DNA of 64,000 nt from Halomonas sp. ML-15 (lineage in GTDB: Bacteria > Pseudomonadota > Gammaproteobacteria > Pseudomonadales > Halomonadaceae): the NCBI RefSeq assembly GCF_014779595.1, contig NZ_JACXZT010000002.1, forward strand, positions 124,001 to 188,000, read 5' to 3'. The position numbers were made by a program, and so were the translations under genes. The notes under the pieces are model-generated. The model saw only the letters and a program-made list of their open reading frames with translations, did no database searches and was not told the DNA's origin. How positions within the stretch are numbered: position 1 is the first letter of the stretch; every line of letters begins with the position of its first letter. Of the stretch, positions 63,388-64,000 are shown piece by piece.

Positions 63388-64000
63388 GTGAGCGAGACGC
63401 CCACCATTGCCGTCGAGGAAGTCCCCGCGCCAAAGCAGGGCGACCTGTTCGCGCGGGTGCTCGACGAGCCGGTCTATGCGCCGCCGGAGGATCTGTATAT
63501 TCCGCCGGAGGCGCTGCGGGTGTTCCTCGAGACCTTCGAGGGGCCGCTCGATCTGCTGCTCTATCTGATCCGCCGCCAGAACCTGGATATCCTGAGCATC
63601 GATGTCGCCGCCATCACCCATCAGTACATCGAGTACGTCGAACTGATGAAAGCGATGGAGATCGAGCTGGCCGGCGAGTACCTGCTGATGGCGGCGATGC
63701 TGGCCGAGATCAAGTCGCGCACGCTGTTGCCGCGGCCGCCCAAGGGCGATGACGAGGACGACGAGGGCGATCCGCGCGCCGAGCTGATTCGCCGGCTGCA
63801 GGAGTACGAGCGGCTCAAGCACGCTGCCGAGGCGCTGGGTGAGCTGCCGCGCCTGGGTCGCGACTGGTTTCCCGCTCAGGCGGGCCTAGCGTCGCTGGAG
63901 TCGCGGGTCATTCACCCCGATGTCGAACTCGACGAGCTATTGGCGGCGCTGTCGGGTATCCTGCGCCGCGCCGAGCTGACTCAGACGCATCAGATCAGCC
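63388..64000 (+). CDS. scpA: Segregation and condensation protein A, 3' end cut by window edge
   Basis: Translating from GTG 63388 gives over 200 residues of ScpA, the kleisin-like subunit of the Smc-ScpAB chromosome condensin. The diagnostic N-terminal run is FEGPLDLLLYLIRRQNLDIL, followed by EIELAGEYLLMAAMLAEIKS. A non-conserved N-terminal extension of about 48 residues precedes it. AGGAGG lies 12 bases before the GTG. The frame is open at the right edge, so the C-terminal winged helix is missing; scpB would be expected downstream. Confidence 0.9.
   Translation, partial: MSETPTIAVEEVPAPKQGDLFARVLDEPVYAPPEDLYIPPEALRVFLETFEGPLDLLLYLIRRQNLDILSIDVAAITHQYIEYVELMKAMEIELAGEYLLMAAMLAEIKSRTLLPRPPKGDDEDDEGDPRAELIRRLQEYERLKHAAEALGELPRLGRDWFPAQAGLASLESRVIHPDVELDELLAALSGILRRAELTQTHQIS

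Overview
This window is one contiguous stretch of a high-GC gammaproteobacterial chromosome. The organism is most likely a halophile of the Halomonas group. That placement is my inference from protein resemblance and from the tadA / mltF / purL neighbourhood, which is also found in enteric bacteria; no rRNA or other taxonomic marker is present. Genes are dense, use both strands, and mostly sit in short operons with ATGA or TGATG overlaps. I saw no tRNA, rRNA, insertion sequence or CRISPR array.

Region by region. 1-3.6 kb: a PAS-GGDEF diguanylate cyclase cut by the left edge, a small Trp-rich protein, an acyl-CoA-hydrolase-like enzyme and a LysE exporter. 3.7-5.6 kb: an AbiE-type (type IV) toxin-antitoxin pair with its own operator dyads, followed by a second, diverged copy of the lysE 3' end, so the cassette looks inserted. 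5.6-8.3 kb: an NTF2-like protein, a Vat/CatB-type acetyltransferase, and an Rrf2 regulator next to a thioredoxin-reductase-like flavoprotein.

8.4-21 kb is the most interesting part: a zinc-starvation island. It holds a TonB-dependent receptor, a decayed araC, zur, a COG0523 GTPase, a NicO-type transporter with a His-rich loop, the operon folE2-hisI-cysS-ACR3-like transporter-thrS, and a class III alcohol dehydrogenase. Three near-identical Zur-box palindromes sit before zur, between nicO and folE2, and before the dehydrogenase. A fourth, weaker one precedes the receptor. The dehydrogenase has lost two of the four cysteines of its structural zinc site while keeping its catalytic zinc ligands, as expected of a zinc-economy variant.

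21-28.6 kb: a large SF1 helicase fused to a nuclease-like domain (possible defence gene), a DUF2157 / DUF4401 / GDYXXLXY membrane trio, a 50-residue metallothionein, a membrane protein and a cold-shock protein. 28.8-34 kb: a flavin monooxygenase and butanediol-dehydrogenase-like operon with a sigma-54 promoter, two matching upstream dyads and a divergent AcoR-like activator. 34-39.7 kb: yghU, an RlpA-like protein, a diguanylate cyclase, a decayed diguanylate cyclase, a lytic transglycosylase lipoprotein and small hypotheticals, including the only long stretch without a convincing gene (about 36.5-37.9 kb). 39.7-64 kb: mostly housekeeping (dbpA, RIO kinase, a sigma-28-driven chemoreceptor, creatininase-like and creatinase-like enzymes, rhomboid, YebC family, a secreted BFN-PDZ protein, TauE, tesB, tadA, a third diguanylate cyclase, mltF, purL, radD), then a MarR-MATE efflux operon behind a very long palindrome, and scpA cut by the right edge.
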